Below are positions 38,201-48,536 of a DNA stretch of 64,000 nucleotides, piece after piece. The translations under genes were made by a program, and so were the position numbers. The stretch is from contig NC_091054.1 in assembly GCF_963966145.1 (NCBI RefSeq), forward strand, positions 4,650,001 through 4,714,000, written 5' to 3'. Origin of the DNA: Tenebrio molitor. Its lineage: Eukaryota > Arthropoda > Insecta > Coleoptera > Tenebrionidae. How positions within the stretch are numbered: position 1 is the first letter of the stretch; each line of letters begins with the position of its first letter. The notes below the pieces were generated by a model, which ran no database searches, was not told where the DNA came from, and saw nothing but the letters and a program-made list of their open reading frames with translations.

Positions 38201-41200
38201 GTCGCACACAAAATAAAACCGGACGATAAATTGACGAAGGTGACATTTTTGCAGGGGGCCCGCCTTCATTCCTTTCATCGACGATCTGCCATCGCTAAAC
38301 AGGAAGATCGACGGACCCTTCATAATGCCAATAGTAGACAAATACAAAGACATGGGCACGGTCCTGATGGGTAAAGTAGAATCGGGCGAGTGTCGAAAAG
38401 GTCAGAGTCTCGTCATAATGCCGAACAGGGTGAGTTAAGAGGGAGATTTGTGGATTTTGTGCGAGGGTTAAAGTGTCGCAATTGCAGACACCGGTCACCG
38501 TAGACATGTTGCTCTCTGATGATGACGAAGTCGGTCGTATCGTACCCGGCGAGAACGTCAAAGTTAAGGTGAAAGGCGTCGAAGAGGAGGACGTCAGTCC
38601 AGGTTTCGTACTCTGCGACGCCGTCAATCCGATCCATACCGGCAGAGTATTTGACGCCCAACTCGTCATCCTGGAGCACAAGTCGATCATTTGCGCTGGG
38701 TATAGCGCGGTCATGCACATTCATTGCGCCGCCGAAGAAGTCACCGTTAAGGTAAGCGGACGAGGAGATCGGGGAGGTGTCTGATCAAAGCGTGGTAAAA
38801 AGTTGTCAACGTTTTTACATCGTTTTTCAACAGTCTGGGTATTGTGTCACGCCCCGCAAAGTAATTAACTTCACTTTTATAGGGCGAAGACGGATTGAAA
38901 TGTAAAATTCACTTAAAGATGGTGTTATCAGGTTATGATAACAATATATTAGGTAGAAAACTGTAGAGCAACATAATATAAATCTCAATTATTTCCTGGA
39001 CACCTAACGCACTTTTTTGTAATACGTGACGCATCTTTCGACAGTGAAGCTGTCAATGAAAACTAAATTAAAAAGTAAAAATTGAATTACTTTAATGTAA
39101 CTGTTTGTTTTAAACTTGAGTAACTGAAAGGGATTATATTTTTGTAGTGTTGAATTACTGCAAAATTCAAATTCTTTTGTTTTTAGTACTTTTATTTTAT
39201 GTTGGTGACACGCCGATTTGACAGCACTCGGAGAAAGACAAAAAGTGTTACAAAACAAACAAAATGGTGTATTTCTAAATGTTTTCATAAATTCAGTTAG
39301 AAAAATAGACACAATTTATCGGTAAGTGTCGAAAGGCTCTTGCAGCGTTAAACTAATCTTCTTACTTTGCAAGTGTCAACCAAAAATACACGCATTTTTG
39401 TGACAAACGTCATTTAAACCAGAGATTACGGGAAAATGGCATCCTCCGATAATTAAAAAAATTTCACAAATAAAAGTTAGGAGAGTGACTCAGATAAAAA
39501 AGAAAATGTATTATGCATATTGTAATTCATATAAAGGTGTTTTTTTTTTAATTTGACGTTGAATGAAAAACACTGATTTTTCAAATTGCAGATTAAAAAC
39601 AAACAACGCAAAAAGTGAGGTTAGATTTAAACAGCCGATCAACCACTCGTCTTAAATTAGAAAAGACTGATTTTTCAAATTGCATATTAAAAACACGCAA
39701 AAAGTAGAGTTGTAATCCCGGTGGTACGTTCACAATCGTTCAACACCAAATTAAAAAAAAAATACCCGTTATTTGATGATGACACCTTTTACAAAAAAGT
39801 GTATTTGGTGTTGGGGAAATAATTAAATGTTATTGTAGTGAACAGGAAGTGGTTTTTTAAATAGCAGTGTAAGCACAGCACACAATTTTGCGTAATAATA
39901 ATAATAATAATTTGTCTCCGCACGAATTAAGTTGACTACGGGTGTCCCAAAATCACGGAAAGAGCTTGTAATGGCGGATTCTTTACAATAATCTGTCGCC
40001 CGAATGTTGAGTATGTATGTATTTCAATAAGCTCAACACATAATTTTGGGAAATAAGATTTATTTTAGTATGTATTGGCGATTTCAGCTATCAGTGAGAC
40101 ATCTGGTGTGAATTGTATGCAAAATTTTAAGACACACTCAAGCCGGTGGCTATTCAAATGATTTGTGTTTTTTAAAACAAAACAACGGTTTAATTGAAAT
40201 TTATTATTTAAAATTTTTGAAAACAAGACCAATAAAACAAATTGTTGTGTTTTTGGCTGCAACACGTGTCGAAAAAACGAACCAGAAACATGTTTCTATT
40301 TATTTCCACGTTTTGGCGTAAAAGCAAAATATGTTTTCATCGAAAATGTTTTCGGTTCTAAAAACCGGGTAGAGAGAAGGAAACATGGGGAAGTGCTTTA
40401 TTAATAGGAAAATCTTCTAATTAAATGATGGTCCGTGGAAAACAGTTTGGGTCACTCAAGGCACTTGTTTGTAGACATAATTCAAAAATTTCGTACCTTG
40501 TTTCCACCACTTTAGCAACACCACATAAAATTAACAACTTCGCACACAACACCTTCCACGACACATCCGCTTTCTGTTGTAGCCTCCAATAAACTAAAGT
40601 TTTGTGGAACCTTAAAAAAAAGGCCATCACAAAAACCGAAAATTCACGTAATCCCAACAACGTATTTTAAAGAACAATGCACAGACATAAGCCGGATCGA
40701 GCGGGAGTATGACTTGGCAACAGTGGCGCCTCCAACAGTAGCTGAAATCGCCAATACAAAATGCGAATTTTGTATTGAAACCCGACACAAGGGAGGACTA
40801 AATTGACTAAAATTCATTTAATTCGTGCGGGGGCAGATTAACCGTGCTGCTTACACTGCTAGGGCCTTTCATTACACAACTTTGCAAAAAAAAAGTTGAC
40901 TGTTGATCTAGGTGGAACCAAAAGTTTCTGTTAGACCAAAAAGTCAAAGCCAAAGTCAAACATTAAATATAACTTTATTTTACAAAGCCGTACAAATATT
41001 TAATAGAAATAAATAGAAAATATGGAGTGTTCACAAAAAAAGTTAAGAACAAAAATAAAATCAAATTTTTCTCTCCTTTCCTCAGTCATAATAACGAATT
41101 TCAAGCGTCGATTTATTCTGACGTTCTTAAGAATTTCCAAGATGTTCTATCCTATAAAGTCAGGGCTGTCGGAAGGGCATCGCATGTCTTTTTCGATTTT

Positions 41201-42952
41201 TATTTATATTTTAAATAGTTTTCGGTCATCCTGTCGTAGGATAAAATCTCTACCAATCGGACGTGACTCAGAGGGAATGTGTGACTTTGCAAGATGTTAT
41301 GATAGTAGTGTTTGTCCATTGTATTTTTTTATATTCACCAGATCTCCTACTGCGGTACCTCGAACACACTGCCAAACCGTGACGGAACCTGCATCATCCG
41401 TTGCAAATTTCTTTCATTTTTCATCCTCTAATCGAGGTACAAATTTGCGTTACTCGACACCAATAACCAAACAATTCGAGTTTAGATTCATCTGTAAAAA
41501 AGACATTCTTTCAAGGGGTTTTTTGGCGCGTCTAGCTGCACAACACTAAGTCGAGGTTCAACGACAGTTACTGATAATTGTTAACATGCTTTATCGTTGA
41601 AACCTTTTTGAAGCGACTGCAATTAATGGTAGTCTGAAGGTGCAGTGTCAAACAGACGTCCCGATTCAACTCCCAACAACTTTTGACAAGTGCGTAGAAA
41701 CAGACGTGGTCATAGTGGTCCACCTTGGCGATTTGTCAACTCGTTGATTATTCCCAGAGAACGATTGAAATAATTATTTGAATTAATGGATTGATTGATC
41801 GGTGAGAATTCCTAAAGATGATTCCATTACATGTACGATTTTTTTTCACTGGAAATGTAAATACATAATCATTTTTTATCACAGATCTGTGGTTGCGTCA
41901 AAAACTGAACGTTCTTGTTGCATTTAAGAAAAGAATTATGAGCGGACCATGTTCACTTAATTTCCGTTTAGATAATACCGCAACCGCACAACGATTGTAC
42001 GTTGATAGCTTTACTTTTCCGACGAAAACCTTGGATGGGAAGTTGGAAAAACATTTTTGACACGTTCTGGTCGTTGCAGCATCAAAAAAAAAAAGACGAA
42101 TTGCAACTCGGCTGCAATTTTTTAATTGACGTTGTGCAAGGTCAGATTAACCTATGTAGTTACATCATAAAAGTAAAAGCTCTGTCGGAAATACAAACGA
42201 ACTTTGACAGATGTAATTTGTGCTGCTTTGAAAAGAACTTTATTAGGTCATGTGTGCCACAAGGCTTCATTTTAAAACCGCTAATGTTTGTTTCAGTTTA
42301 TCGATGATATTGAGATTAGATTAGATTTTTAGAGAGGAATGTTGAAACGAGATACGGCTTGGAATTAGTTTTTAAAACCAAGTTAAGGTCATCCATAATC
42401 ACTCGATTTTATATTTAAGATTTATGAAACTAATTTCTCGGTTTTACGACTACATTTTTTAACACGCAATTGCTGTTATTACCTCTATTTTTTCGATAAA
42501 AAGATTTAGATAAATCGGTTTAAGTTGTGCAACTGCTGATGACCAATACACCAGGTTTTCTATACATATTTGTTTTTTAATGTATGTTTTCTTTATATGA
42601 ACCTGTATTTGTGTAACTGAATAAATGCATCGTTTGAAATGGGAATGTGATAAACGTAATTTTTTTTAATTCTTCAGGCCTTAATATGTCTCGTCGACAA
42701 GAAGACTGGCGACAAGAGCAAAACGCGGCCGAGGTTCGTCAAACAAGACCAGGTAGCCATTATGAGAATAGAGTGCGCGGGGGTGATCTGTCTCGAACCC
42801 TTCAAATCGTTCCCTCAAATGGGGCGGTTCACGCTCAGAGATGAAAGTGAGTGGTTGACTGTCCGTTCCCCTCATCCAACTAACGATTGTTTTTCTTTCT
42901 TTTTCCAGATAAAACAATTGCCATCGGTAAGGTACTGAAGTTAGTCGAGTAA
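35256..42952 (+). CDS. eRF3: Translation termination factor eRF3 (GTPase)
   Basis: Seven exons: 35256-35490, 35881-36294, 36347-36794, 38255-38429, 38488-38751, 42678-42846, 42909-42952; 582 residues. The N-terminal region has a PAM2-like motif (LNVNAVEFVPSF, about residues 36-47), which in eRF3 binds poly(A)-binding protein. The GTPase domain shows G1 GHVDAGKST, G3 DAPGHKSF, G4 NKMD and the SGQTGQG segment. Two beta-barrel domains follow (PFIMPIVDKYKDMGTVLMGK, then CLVDKKTGDKSKTRPRFVKQ, with MGRFTLRDENKTIAIGKVLK at the end). It partners eRF1 at stop codons in the cytoplasm. I chose the ATG at 35256 over an upstream in-frame GTG. The roughly 3.9 kb intron before exon 6 contains transposon remains. 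Confidence 0.97.
36795..38254 (+). other. eRF3 intron 3
   Basis: This 1,460-nt intron has a donor gtgagt and acceptor tttttgcag. The second half is strongly AT-rich. It has no exon-like frame of recognisable origin and I see no transposon ends in it. Confidence 0.8.
39554..39750. mobile_element. Inverted-repeat element, family A, copy in eRF3 intron
   Basis: It carries the internal tract of family A in reverse orientation (acaacgcaaaaagtgaggtt, then agatttaaacagc) and ends in tacgttcacaatcgttcaac, related to the terminal gcgttcacaatcgactcttc of better copies. An internal stretch (actgatttttcaaattgca) is present twice, so this copy is rearranged. Confidence 0.6.
41000..41770 (-). pseudogene. 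Tc1-like transposase fossil
   Basis: Translating the minus strand in shifting frames gives successive Tc1 transposase landmarks: LPRWTT (compare GRPRKTT), ARRAKKPLERM, FFTDESKLELFGY (catalytic DDE region, D-E-S-K-F-x-L-F-G in active relatives), AGSVTVWQ, MDKHYYHNILQSHTFPL, IGRDFILRQDD and CPSDSPDF. At least two frameshifts and several stops break it, so it is inactive. Neither end could be placed precisely. Confidence 0.8.
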
Positions 42953-44206
42953 AATCGTCGCTAGATTAGATTGTAAACTTGATATTTTATCCAACTCGCA
43001 ATCGACTGGTGGACATTTTTCCGAGGTGACCACCACACAATGTTCATTTTGTATTGTGGGTTACCACAGATGAGACTTGAATGGTGCTACGCAAGTAGCG
43101 AAATTGTGAAAATGATCAACTTTTAATTAATCCACTATTTTTCATGATTTTTTGTAATTATATTTAGTCTGGTGTAATGGTATAATTTTCCTTTAGACAT
43201 GTTTTGTACATTTCTAATTTTAATTTATTAAATTAGGGGGTGTATTATTTTTTTATTTTAGCGATCGAGATTGTGTGGTGTACATCTGTTATATAAAAAG
43301 TTATTATTATTTTTTTTTGAATCGATGTACTCCTTTCGTTCAACAGCCTGGTGCTTGATTTACATTATGAAAGAGATGAAGGTATTTAATTTACCAATTC
43401 GTTACACACGGCCTACAATCCACCCGATTGAAGCACGAGATTCGGAAAATGACTGAACGGGAAAATACAATATCGCAAGCCAATAAATACCTTCAAACTC
43501 CCATCGGTTTTATTTACAACACGCCTTTTAAAAGAGTTCAGCTTGACAGTTCCATTGTAAATAAAGAGTTTATGAGGTCACCATGTGGCCAAACTTAATA
43601 AATTTATGCTTATGTTGTATTTTCTGCAAATACTTTCTGTTAATTAAGTTGTGTTTACTCTTTATTAATAATTATATAAGTAACCAAGAAATGTTGCTAT
43701 CAATTTTATATATTCAATAAAATGTAAAATTGGCAAACGCAAATCCTTTAGTGGCTTCCTTTACACCACGAACGAATTTAAACGAAGCGCTCACTGCGAT
43801 GCGCAAATGTCCAAGACGCTTCGCCATCTTCGACCAGAGTGCGCAGGTGTTGTCGAAACCGGGGAGGCATACACCCACTTTTATACTACCAAATACTGTT
43901 AAACCAGCTTTAAATAATTACATATTAACAACCGGTGCTTAAATTAACTCGTATTAACCAGAGGTAAGTGGTGTTTCTCCGGCACAAGTGAAGCGTTCAT
44001 TTGTTTCGCTTTGACAGTTTGCATTTGGCAATCGGGAAATTTCCGGTAAATTTGTTTAAATAATTTGCCGATAACGAAGTGCTGTGCAAATAGTCACAGA
44101 TCAATTCCTATGCACTTCACGCGCCGGTGACGCTCGCGAAATATTGTCACGTCTATTTTAACCTAAAAAATTTTTTGTGATTCACGGCTCTTTTGTCCCA
44201 GCGAAA
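42953..44206. other. eRF3 / RhoGDI intergenic region
   Basis: About 1.25 kb, AT-rich, holding the eRF3 3' UTR (possible AATAAA signals near 43482 and 43558) and the RhoGDI promoter and leader. No open frame here resembles a protein. Confidence 0.6.
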
Positions 44207-44999
44207 ATGTCGCAAGGGGACGTGACAACGCCCGACGATTTCGAGAACGAAAATGAATCAAGTTACAAGCCGCCCCCTGAAAAGACGATCGAGGAGATCC
44301 TGCAGGCCGACCAGGACGACGAGAGCCTGAGAAAGTACAAGGAAACCCTCCTGGGACAGGCGCAAACCGGCCCCATCATAGTCGGTGAGTCGCTTTGGCA
44401 CTTTCCGGGGCAAGTGTGACACGCGATCGCGGTTTCAGAACACGATAACCCCAAGAAAGTTATTGTCAAAAAACTAGTACTAGTGGTCCCGGACCGGCCT
44501 GAAATCTCGCTCGACCTAAGCGGCGACCTGAGCCAACTCAAAAAAGAAACATTTGTGATCAAGGAAGGGGTGTCTTACCGCATCCGAATCGAGTTTATCG
44601 TGCAGAGAGAGATCGTTCACGGCCTCAAATACGTACAGAAAACAAATAAAATGGGAATCCCAGGTGAGTGCAGTTTAGTAAGAAAAATGCGTTTGCTATT
44701 GACGATTCTGTATTGATTGCTTGCGGGACTTAGAACCAGGTAATATAGTTTTAAGTAGTCTCAGTGGGTGTAGGTATTAAGAGAGGGTGGTTGTTATAGT
44801 GGACAAAATGACCCACATGGTGGGGTCTTACGCTCCCAAGCAGGAGATTCAGTCGTACACCACGCCACCGGAGGATGCTCCCACGGGGTTGTTGGCACGC
44901 GGCTCGTACACGGTCCACTCGTTGTTCACCGACGACGACAAAAACGAGCATCTCAAGTGGGAGTGGACCTTCGAAATCAAGAAGGATTGGAAAGATTAA
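44207..44999 (+). CDS. RhoGDI: Rho GDP-dissociation inhibitor
   Basis: Exons 44207-44384, 44439-44663 and 44800-44999 join to 200 residues, the usual length. The N-terminal regulatory arm includes PPPEKTIEEILQADQDDESL, the helix pair that contacts Rho switch regions. The immunoglobulin-like C-terminal domain that holds the prenyl group shows VVPDRPEISLDLSGDL, VSYRIRIEFIVQREIVHGLK, VDKMTHMVGSYAPK and the terminal LKWEWTFEIKKDWKD. RhoGDI extracts prenylated Rho family GTPases from membranes and keeps them GDP-bound in the cytosol. All splice phases agree. A poly(A) signal AATAAA lies at 45082-45087. Confidence 0.97.
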
Positions 45000-45081
45000 A
45001 CAAAACGCTTTTTTATTTGTAAATGGGGCAAGATCAAAAGTATTAATTATTATATAAACAAAAAAAGTATTCCCTTGCCGC

Positions 45082-45087
45082 AATAAA
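45082..45087 (+). terminator. Poly(A) signal of RhoGDI
   Basis: AATAAA 82 nt after the stop codon is the first canonical signal downstream of RhoGDI. The convergent VARP gene has its own AATAAA, on the minus strand at 45350-45355, only 5 nt beyond its stop. The two 3' ends are thus about 260 bp apart. Confidence 0.65.
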
Positions 45088-45360
45088 TTTATACCTACCT
45101 TTTATAAATACATTTAGACAACCTTTTGAAACTTTTTACAAGCCTTTACTGGTAAGTCAGTATGCCTTAACGTACAATTTTATATCCTTTGCTCATTAAA
45201 AACATTGCCTTGTTACCCAAGAAAGTGTGTTTGCTGTTGTATATTGCATTTACTCGTACTGATTGAGCTTTAGGGTACTTTAGTTGGTCAAAACTAAGTG
45301 TGTTATTTGCTACTTATTTCAGAATAAAACAAAGTCGAAGAGTGTAAAATTTATTGGCTT

Positions 45361-47814
45361 TTACAAAAAAACAAAGTCCTCGAACCGATCCTTGAGCAAG
45401 TTGGAGATACCGAACAGGCTCTTCTCTTGCACTTCCTTGATAACGGAGTTTCCTTGATAGTTCCTGACGTCACAATTGGCGCCGTTGTTCAACAGAACCT
45501 CCACTATCTTGGCATCGTTCTTGACGCACGCATAATACAAAGGAGTGTTTCCTTTGTAGTCTTGCGCGTCAACCTCACAATTGCCGCATTTGACCAGCTC
45601 CTTCACGACTTGCAGTCGCTGATAGGTGCAGGCCAAATGCAGTGGGGTTTGCAGAGTTTTGTATGTTTTCAAATTCGGGAGGGCCCGGCCGTCGAGGAGT
45701 ATCCTCAACAGCTCCAGTCTCCCGTATTTGGCGGCGAAGTGCAGAGGAGTGAATCCGTCGATGTTGCAAGTGTTGACGTTAATCTTGTCCGCGACCATCT
45801 CCGGACCGGACTCCCAATCTTCGCACTTTTCGCAGTTGCACAACGGATGACACTTCGATTCGAAACTGTAATCGCTCGAATCGTTCGAAAACCCGAGGTA
45901 AAAGCAAGTCAAGGGCAAGTCGTTTTTCTCAATGGCTTTGAGGAGCAAATCGATTTTCTTGAACTGGTCCACGCCTTTCGGTCTGATTCCGTGTTCTTTG
46001 CAAGAGAGCGTTTTGGTGGAGGCGCTGGGACCGGTGGGGCAGGTGTCGGGCGTGGGCTCCGAGTGATCGTGGAACTGCTGGAGAAGGCGCTCGGTGTAGT
46101 AATTCTGTGCAAAATCTATCGGCAGCTTGCCCTTCTTGTTGGGTATGCTGGTGGCGGCGTTGTTTTCCAGCAACACTCTCACGATCCCCGCGTGGTTCCA
46201 CTTGATTGCCAAATGTAGCGGAGTGTCGCCGTGCTTGTTGACGCAATCGACGTCCACCGCTTTGGAGGTGTAGAACAAGGCTTTGACACAGTTTTCGTGG
46301 CCGTTGTTGCAAGCCAAATGCAGAGGAGAGTTGCCGTCGTGGTCCTTCACGTTAACGTCCGCTTTGCAGTTGACCAAAATCAACAGCACGCCTTGGTGGC
46401 CTTTGAGGGTGGCATAATGCAACGGTGTCCTCCCGTAATAGTCCAGCGAATCGACCTCGGCACCCATGCCCATCAGAAACTCAACGATTTCTGTGCGCCC
46501 CAGAAGGGCCGCGAACGTCAGCAAGGTCTGCCCCTTTTCGTTGAAGGCCGCGATGTCGTGACTAGAATCTGCCGATTTGGTGCAAGTGTCGCAATCGCAC
46601 AGCGGATGGCACAGGTCGGCATCGCCCTTTTTTGTCTTTTTGTACTTCAGAAGCTCTTGCAACTGTGACAGATCGTTCGTTGCTACCGTTTCAAAAATTG
46701 AATTGACTGTTTGTTGACTAGATTTGATTTTATTGAACTGGTCGCTTTTAATGAATTCCAACGCAGCTTCTAACGACGTGACCAAGAAGTTTTTTTCGTT
46801 GGACACATCGAGAGAGCTGAATTGGAACTGGGTTAAGTAAACCAAGTTGGAGGTCCAGTTGGTGACGTTTAATTTGACAATTAGGAAGACGAAAATTTGC
46901 AAGTGATCGTCAGCAGTGAGGCAAACATTTGTATTGTACAAATGATTGAAAGTTAATTTTAGACAATTGACCTTGTCTAAGATCGTTACGTAGTTATTTA
47001 TTTTGCTAAGCTCAGTTTTAGCATTTGTTACAATATCACAGAATTTCGTCGGGATGTTTAGATCCTTCAGTTGTAAATCACTCGAATTGCGCACGATTTT
47101 ATTTAAGGTCGCGTCACTGAAGCAAGTTATGGTGTTTACGGCTCTCAGCAAAGTCCTGTCCAGACAACTCTGCATGTAAGTTTCTACGGCAAGCTTGATA
47201 TTGTCACAATTATCACTTAAGTTTCGATTTTTCAGTACGATCTGCAAGCACTGCGAATACAGACTCCCTATTAAGTCTTTCTGATTTTGCAAATTCTCCA
47301 TGGCGAGGCTGCGGTTTTGCTCGACGAAACTGGCACACAAGCGCTGAATTTTGATCAAAAGGTGGCTCAAATTCTCGCTCCACAGAAAGTCGATACAGTC
47401 GTGGAGAGTTTCGAGAACGTGGAGTCTGTGAGCATCGCATATTGTCCGATTGATAAAGAGCGGTTTGTCGATACAAAATACTGTGTACTTTAAACCTTCG
47501 ATGTAGAAAGTTTCCTCGAAAAGAATCGGGATGGAAGTGGACGGATGGTCGACGATTATTATCTCTTTGTTCCTGATCTGAACTTGTTTTTTGCTTAAAG
47601 TCGATAAAAAATGCTCCGAGACGGCACTGGGTACTAAAATATGGTCCAACAATGTGTCTATTGTGATTTCACCAAAATCTATCACTCCGACTCGCGGCAC
47701 ACAAATAATCCAATTCTCCCGTGACGCTTTCACCACTAAGTCACCATGGTTCGTTACAATTTCGTTAAAAAATAGATTTTTCTGCAAATTTTCGTCGTAC
47801 TGAAGCCCCCACAT
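45361..47814 (-). CDS. ANKRD27: ANKRD27/VARP homolog: VPS9-domain and ankyrin-repeat endosomal protein
   Basis: A single 817-residue open frame with no intron. The VPS9 region, about residues 210-345, ends with the diagnostic ADDHLQIFVFLIVKLN and LVYLTQF; VPS9 domains activate Rab5-family GTPases, Rab21 in VARP. Two Cys motifs, CHPLCDCDTC (about residue 400) and CHPLCNCEKC (about residue 653), are the zinc-fingernails that in vertebrate VARP bind VPS29 of retromer. Ankyrin repeats fill about 420-600 (GRTPLHYATLKGH, GNSPLHLACNNGH, GDTPLHLAIKWNH) and 675-800 (GFTPLHFAAKYGR, GNTPLYYACVKND). It should couple Rab and SNARE control to retromer on endosomes. It is shorter than human VARP, mainly at the C terminus. 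The absence of introns contrasts with its neighbours. Confidence 0.93.
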   Translation of the reverse strand: MWGLQYDENLQKNLFFNEIVTNHGDLVVKASRENWIICVPRVGVIDFGEITIDTLLDHILVPSAVSEHFLSTLSKKQVQIRNKEIIIVDHPSTSIPILFEETFYIEGLKYTVFCIDKPLFINRTICDAHRLHVLETLHDCIDFLWSENLSHLLIKIQRLCASFVEQNRSLAMENLQNQKDLIGSLYSQCLQIVLKNRNLSDNCDNIKLAVETYMQSCLDRTLLRAVNTITCFSDATLNKIVRNSSDLQLKDLNIPTKFCDIVTNAKTELSKINNYVTILDKVNCLKLTFNHLYNTNVCLTADDHLQIFVFLIVKLNVTNWTSNLVYLTQFQFSSLDVSNEKNFLVTSLEAALEFIKSDQFNKIKSSQQTVNSIFETVATNDLSQLQELLKYKKTKKGDADLCHPLCDCDTCTKSADSSHDIAAFNEKGQTLLTFAALLGRTEIVEFLMGMGAEVDSLDYYGRTPLHYATLKGHQGVLLILVNCKADVNVKDHDGNSPLHLACNNGHENCVKALFYTSKAVDVDCVNKHGDTPLHLAIKWNHAGIVRVLLENNAATSIPNKKGKLPIDFAQNYYTERLLQQFHDHSEPTPDTCPTGPSASTKTLSCKEHGIRPKGVDQFKKIDLLLKAIEKNDLPLTCFYLGFSNDSSDYSFESKCHPLCNCEKCEDWESGPEMVADKINVNTCNIDGFTPLHFAAKYGRLELLRILLDGRALPNLKTYKTLQTPLHLACTYQRLQVVKELVKCGNCEVDAQDYKGNTPLYYACVKNDAKIVEVLLNNGANCDVRNYQGNSVIKEVQEKSLFGISNLLKDRFEDFVFL

Positions 47815-48536
47815 TTTAGGTTAATTTTGACATTAATGAAATTTGACATTTCGATTATTCAATTCACGTGACTGAAGCGCCACCTACGGCGCCTGCGTGA
47901 AGTTCAACGACAAATTTGAATTAAACAGGAATTCAACAATTATTACTAAAAATGTACTTTTATCCTATTTGAAACATACAGAATACTATTTATATATTTT
48001 ATCGACAAAATGCAGGCAAGTTTTTTAAATTTTTAAAAAGAACGATCGCATTAACGAGAATGACATGAATAAAGCTTTCTCAGGTTTAATTTATTCTTTT
48101 ATCTTTTACCCAGGTTGGAAAATGGGGAAAAGGCGGGATGGGCCCGGGACTCAGGGTAAAATCAAACAAATTTTTATTGTTTCAATAAATCATGCCGTAT
48201 TATAAGGATTTGTTAATTTTTTGGTTAATTTTGACAATTATGTCATTTGACATTTCGAATATCGATTCACGTGATCGAAACGCCAGCTACAGCGCCTGCG
48301 TGAAGTTGAACGTCAATTTTGAAATCGAAATGAAAGACGAGTTTAACAATTCTTATTAAAAATTTACTTTTATACAGTTTAAAATATAATAATAATATAC
48401 AGAGTGCTATTTATATACTATCTACACAATATAGGCACATATCATCGCGAATAATATAATACAAAGTGATACATAACCGAGCGAAATGTACACTAACCTT
48501 ATCAAGGAATGGATTACTAATTAAACACAATTTCGA
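47815..48536. other. VARP upstream region with an internal duplication
   Basis: It contains the VARP promoter and the 3' flank of the PPxY gene. Two related segments of about 190 bp, 47818-48003 and 48233-48421, share blocks such as atttgacatttcga, ttcacgtga, gcctgcgtgaagtt and gctatttatata. No gene is seen in between. Confidence 0.75.
47863..47872. promoter_or_regulatory. CLEAR-like E-box upstream of VARP
   Basis: The sequence ttcacgtgac matches 9 of 10 positions of the GTCACGTGAC element recognised by MiT/TFE factors (TFEB, insect Mitf), which activate lysosomal and endosomal genes. It lies about 50 nt from the VARP start codon. A second copy, ttcacgtgat, occurs at 48266-48275 in the duplicated segment. 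Function is inferred from the match and the gene's role. Confidence 0.4.

Larger units (their letters stand above)
38752..42677 (+). other. eRF3 intron 5, transposon-rich
   Basis: This 3.9 kb intron breaks eRF3 between the MHIHCAAEEVTVK and ALICLVDKK parts of one beta-barrel. It holds a family A inverted-repeat element (39554-39750), an (ataata)n tract near 39895 and a Tc1-type transposase fossil on the opposite strand (about 41000-41770). No other gene is evident. Confidence 0.85.

Noticed and set aside
45427..46668. Plus-strand frames of 263 and 145 codons opposite VARP
   Set aside because: They are antisense shadows of the ankyrin repeats, with no recognisable domain.
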